NCBI GenBank assembly: GCA_002725365.1
Contig: PBOW01000019.1
Span: forward strand, 9,209 to 16,887
Length of the DNA: 7,679 bases
Direction of reading: 5' to 3'
Source of the DNA: Chloroflexota bacterium
GTDB lineage: Bacteria; Chloroflexota; Dehalococcoidia; UBA2979
Position 1 is the first letter of the stretch; every line of letters begins with the position of its first letter. Below are positions 6,180 through 7,679 of this stretch, in pieces. The notes under the pieces are model-generated. The model was not told the origin of the DNA. It searched no databases and saw only the letters and a list, made by a program, of their open reading frames with translations. A program made the translations under genes and the position numbers.

Positions 6180-7043
6180 ATGAGCCTAGAAATTTCAGAT
6201 TTTTTGATATCCACTAGCGAATTACATTCACAATTGGGGAGTCCAGATCTTCGGATTTATGATTGTACGACCCTTCTTGAACCCATTGAGCCCTCAGGTC
6301 TCCGTTCGAGGTCAGCGTTCTCTTTTTGGGAGAGTAGTCATATTCCTGGAAGCGCCTACATTGATCTGCAGGAAGATCTTTCGATACATGACCACCAGTA
6401 CAGATTCATGTGCCTACCTCTAGAGCAGCTAGTCACTGAATTTGAAAATTTAGGGATCGATGATCAAACCAGTGTTGTTCTATACGATCAAAGATCAAAC
6501 ATGTGGGCTGCACGTATTTGGTGGATGCTGCGTGCAGTTGGATTTAGCAACGCGAAAATATTAGATGGAGGCTGGACCAAATGGACAGTGGAACAAAGGG
6601 AAGTGTCCACTGCAGTGAAGAGCTATCCGAAAGGGCAGATAACCTTCGTTCCACAGCCGTCACTTTTCGTCGAGAAGGAAGCGCTGATCAATCAATCGGT
6701 GGGATGTATTATCGATGCGCTTGGTCCGGAACAATATAGTGGAGCAAACGGTGGCAAAACATATGGACGTGCTGGTCATATCCCCCAAAGCGTAAATATT
6801 CCAGCGAATCATCTGGTCAACCCTGATACTCAGGAATACCTATCTCTCGGAGAGCTCAATTCAATAATCGAACCGATAATTCCTGACAAATCAACTGAAA
6901 TCGTTACATACTGCGGTGGAGGTATCGCCGCTAGCAATGACGCATTTGTGTTGACTATGTTGGGTTACCGGAATGTTAGTGTTTACGACGCGTCGTTGTC
7001 AGAATGGGCAACCGATGAGACTCTCCCGCTAGAGACAAGTTAG
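6180..7043 (+). CDS. Tandem-rhodanese sulfurtransferase (thiosulfate/3-mercaptopyruvate type)
   Basis: Probable cytoplasmic sulfurtransferase that takes a sulfane sulfur from thiosulfate or 3-mercaptopyruvate onto a Cys persulfide and passes it to an acceptor such as cyanide or a thiol. The 287 residues match the usual two-domain length. The N-terminal rhodanese domain (about 8-140) contains HIPGSAYIDL (54-63) and VVLYDQRSNMWAARIWWMLRAVGF (99-122), with Asp103 where the active domain has its Cys, as is normal for the inactive half. The C-terminal domain (about 165-282) has YGRAGHIPQSVNIP (195-208) and the active loop YCGGGIAAS (244-252), Cys245 being the persulfide carrier. The loop CGGGIA is closer to mercaptopyruvate-type (CG[ST]GVT) than to classical rhodanese (CRKGVT), but this does not prove the donor. 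The start has GGGAG (6168-6172) 7 bases upstream. It diverges from the transporter gene and precedes the kinase-like gene by 9 bases, so those two probably share a transcript. Confidence 0.93.
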   Translation: MSLEISDFLISTSELHSQLGSPDLRIYDCTTLLEPIEPSGLRSRSAFSFWESSHIPGSAYIDLQEDLSIHDHQYRFMCLPLEQLVTEFENLGIDDQTSVVLYDQRSNMWAARIWWMLRAVGFSNAKILDGGWTKWTVEQREVSTAVKSYPKGQITFVPQPSLFVEKEALINQSVGCIIDALGPEQYSGANGGKTYGRAGHIPQSVNIPANHLVNPDTQEYLSLGELNSIIEPIIPDKSTEIVTYCGGGIAASNDAFVLTMLGYRNVSVYDASLSEWATDETLPLETS

Positions 7044-7052
7044 TAGTTCATT

Positions 7053-7679
7053 GTGGTAACTAAACTCCTCTGCGATCGAATTTTGGCTGTAGACGCGACA
7101 GCCGATTGCAACTCCATAGAAGAGATCGGACGTGGGTGGGGTTCGGTGGCGTATAGGGTGCCCAGCAGGGCAGGTGATTGGGTACTCCGAGTGCCTCGAT
7201 TCGCAGACGGATATCTTATGGGGGGAGATCTCCGACGAGAACAAGCCCTTATGCAGTATCTCCGACAGTATCGGCTGCCTATCCCTAAAGAAATTATTTT
7301 GTTTGAAAATAATTCAGGGCAGCTGCTTGGGGCCCTCCATAAGTACATGCACGGCATGGCAGCAAATGATTATCTACAACAAGCTCACGCCAACCGGACC
7401 AGATTTTGTGAAACGATGGGATGCCTGTTGGCGCGAGTTCATTCCTTTCCGGTTACTGATAAGCTTCAGGCCGCAGTACCTACTTTTGATCTTTATCCAG
7501 ATAAATATATTGAATTGATTGAACGTACTTTGGACAGATTGTCTGATCGCAGCAGAGCATGGGTGATCAAGATGTCACGAGAGTTTGCTGAGCAGGGAGG
7601 TAGTTCCGGGGCTCCCTCTGTTTTGGTGCACGGTGATATAGCGCCGCATCATATTTTGGTAGATCAGGGCGGAGAAGTG
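7053..7679 (+). CDS. APH-family phosphotransferase-like kinase, 3' end missing
   Basis: Kinase-fold enzyme of the aminoglycoside/macrolide phosphotransferase and choline-kinase superfamily; the phosphate acceptor is unknown. 209 codons are visible and the frame is open at the window end; the family is usually about 270-350 residues. The N-lobe has a glycine-rich nucleotide loop EIGRGWGSVAYRV (24-36), WVLRVPR (43-49, Arg46 at or near the usual Lys position) and an expected helix Glu (Glu63). The hinge is near LLGALHKYMHGM (91-102). The C-lobe has LLARVHSFP (125-133) and the catalytic motif VLVHGDIAPHHILVD (190-204), with Asp195 as catalytic base. His200 replaces the metal-binding Asn of the general HxDxxxxN pattern, as also happens in Mph-type macrolide kinases. 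The start is GTG 7053: an in-frame TAG at 7044 leaves almost no room upstream. No strong ribosome-binding site is seen, so it may be coupled to the sulfurtransferase stop 9 bases before. An antibiotic-resistance role is not implied; many such kinases act on metabolites. Confidence 0.85.
   Translation, partial: MVTKLLCDRILAVDATADCNSIEEIGRGWGSVAYRVPSRAGDWVLRVPRFADGYLMGGDLRREQALMQYLRQYRLPIPKEIILFENNSGQLLGALHKYMHGMAANDYLQQAHANRTRFCETMGCLLARVHSFPVTDKLQAAVPTFDLYPDKYIELIERTLDRLSDRSRAWVIKMSREFAEQGGSSGAPSVLVHGDIAPHHILVDQGGEV

Noticed and set aside
7132..7518. Plus-strand frame within the kinase-like gene
   Set aside because: It lies in another frame of the phosphotransferase gene, whose nucleotide loop and HGD motif are clear in the frame starting at 7053.
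7053..7679. Antibiotic-resistance determinant
   Set aside because: The fold and HGD motif only show the APH superfamily; there is no mobile-element context and the protein is incomplete, so resistance cannot be claimed.

Overview
This 7.7 kb bacterial window holds seven protein genes plus one short His-rich reading frame. There are no RNA genes, mobile elements, CRISPR arrays or clear intrinsic terminators that I can see. Base composition looks close to half G+C. No marker gene fixes the taxonomy. The mix of a double-domain class III CoA-transferase, a luciferase-like flavin oxidoreductase, a Ni/Co-type transporter and a tandem-rhodanese sulfurtransferase would fit an environmental (for example marine) Chloroflexota or Actinomycetota genome, but this is a guess from gene content only.

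Left part (1-1622, + strand): the 3' end of a FecCD/BtuC-type permease gene overlaps by 4 bases the gene for its ABC ATPase. Together they are the membrane and motor parts of an importer for an iron-siderophore, haem, cobalamin or similar metal chelate. The binding protein is not in view and may lie upstream of the window.

Middle (1748-5083): a large gene for two fused CaiB/BaiF (family III) CoA-transferase domains runs towards a convergent gene for an LLM-class flavin-dependent oxidoreductase. Their ends are only 9 bases apart. Both halves of the CoA-transferase carry Glu where the family normally has its catalytic Asp, judged by eye.

Right-centre (5084-6118): a divergent intergenic region with overlapping -10-like boxes separates the oxidoreductase gene from a 53-codon frame on the + strand. 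That frame would encode a single hydrophobic segment, a Cys, and a tail with 8 His. It converges on a minus-strand gene for a NiCoT/UreH-type nickel/cobalt transporter that itself has a His-rich cytoplasmic or external loop. A perfect 13-bp palindrome lies just upstream of the transporter start. The simplest reading is a small transition-metal (Ni/Co/Zn) handling locus.

Right end (6180-7679, + strand): a two-domain rhodanese/3-mercaptopyruvate-type sulfurtransferase is followed after 9 bases by an aminoglycoside/macrolide-phosphotransferase-like kinase gene that runs off the window. These two are probably co-transcribed.
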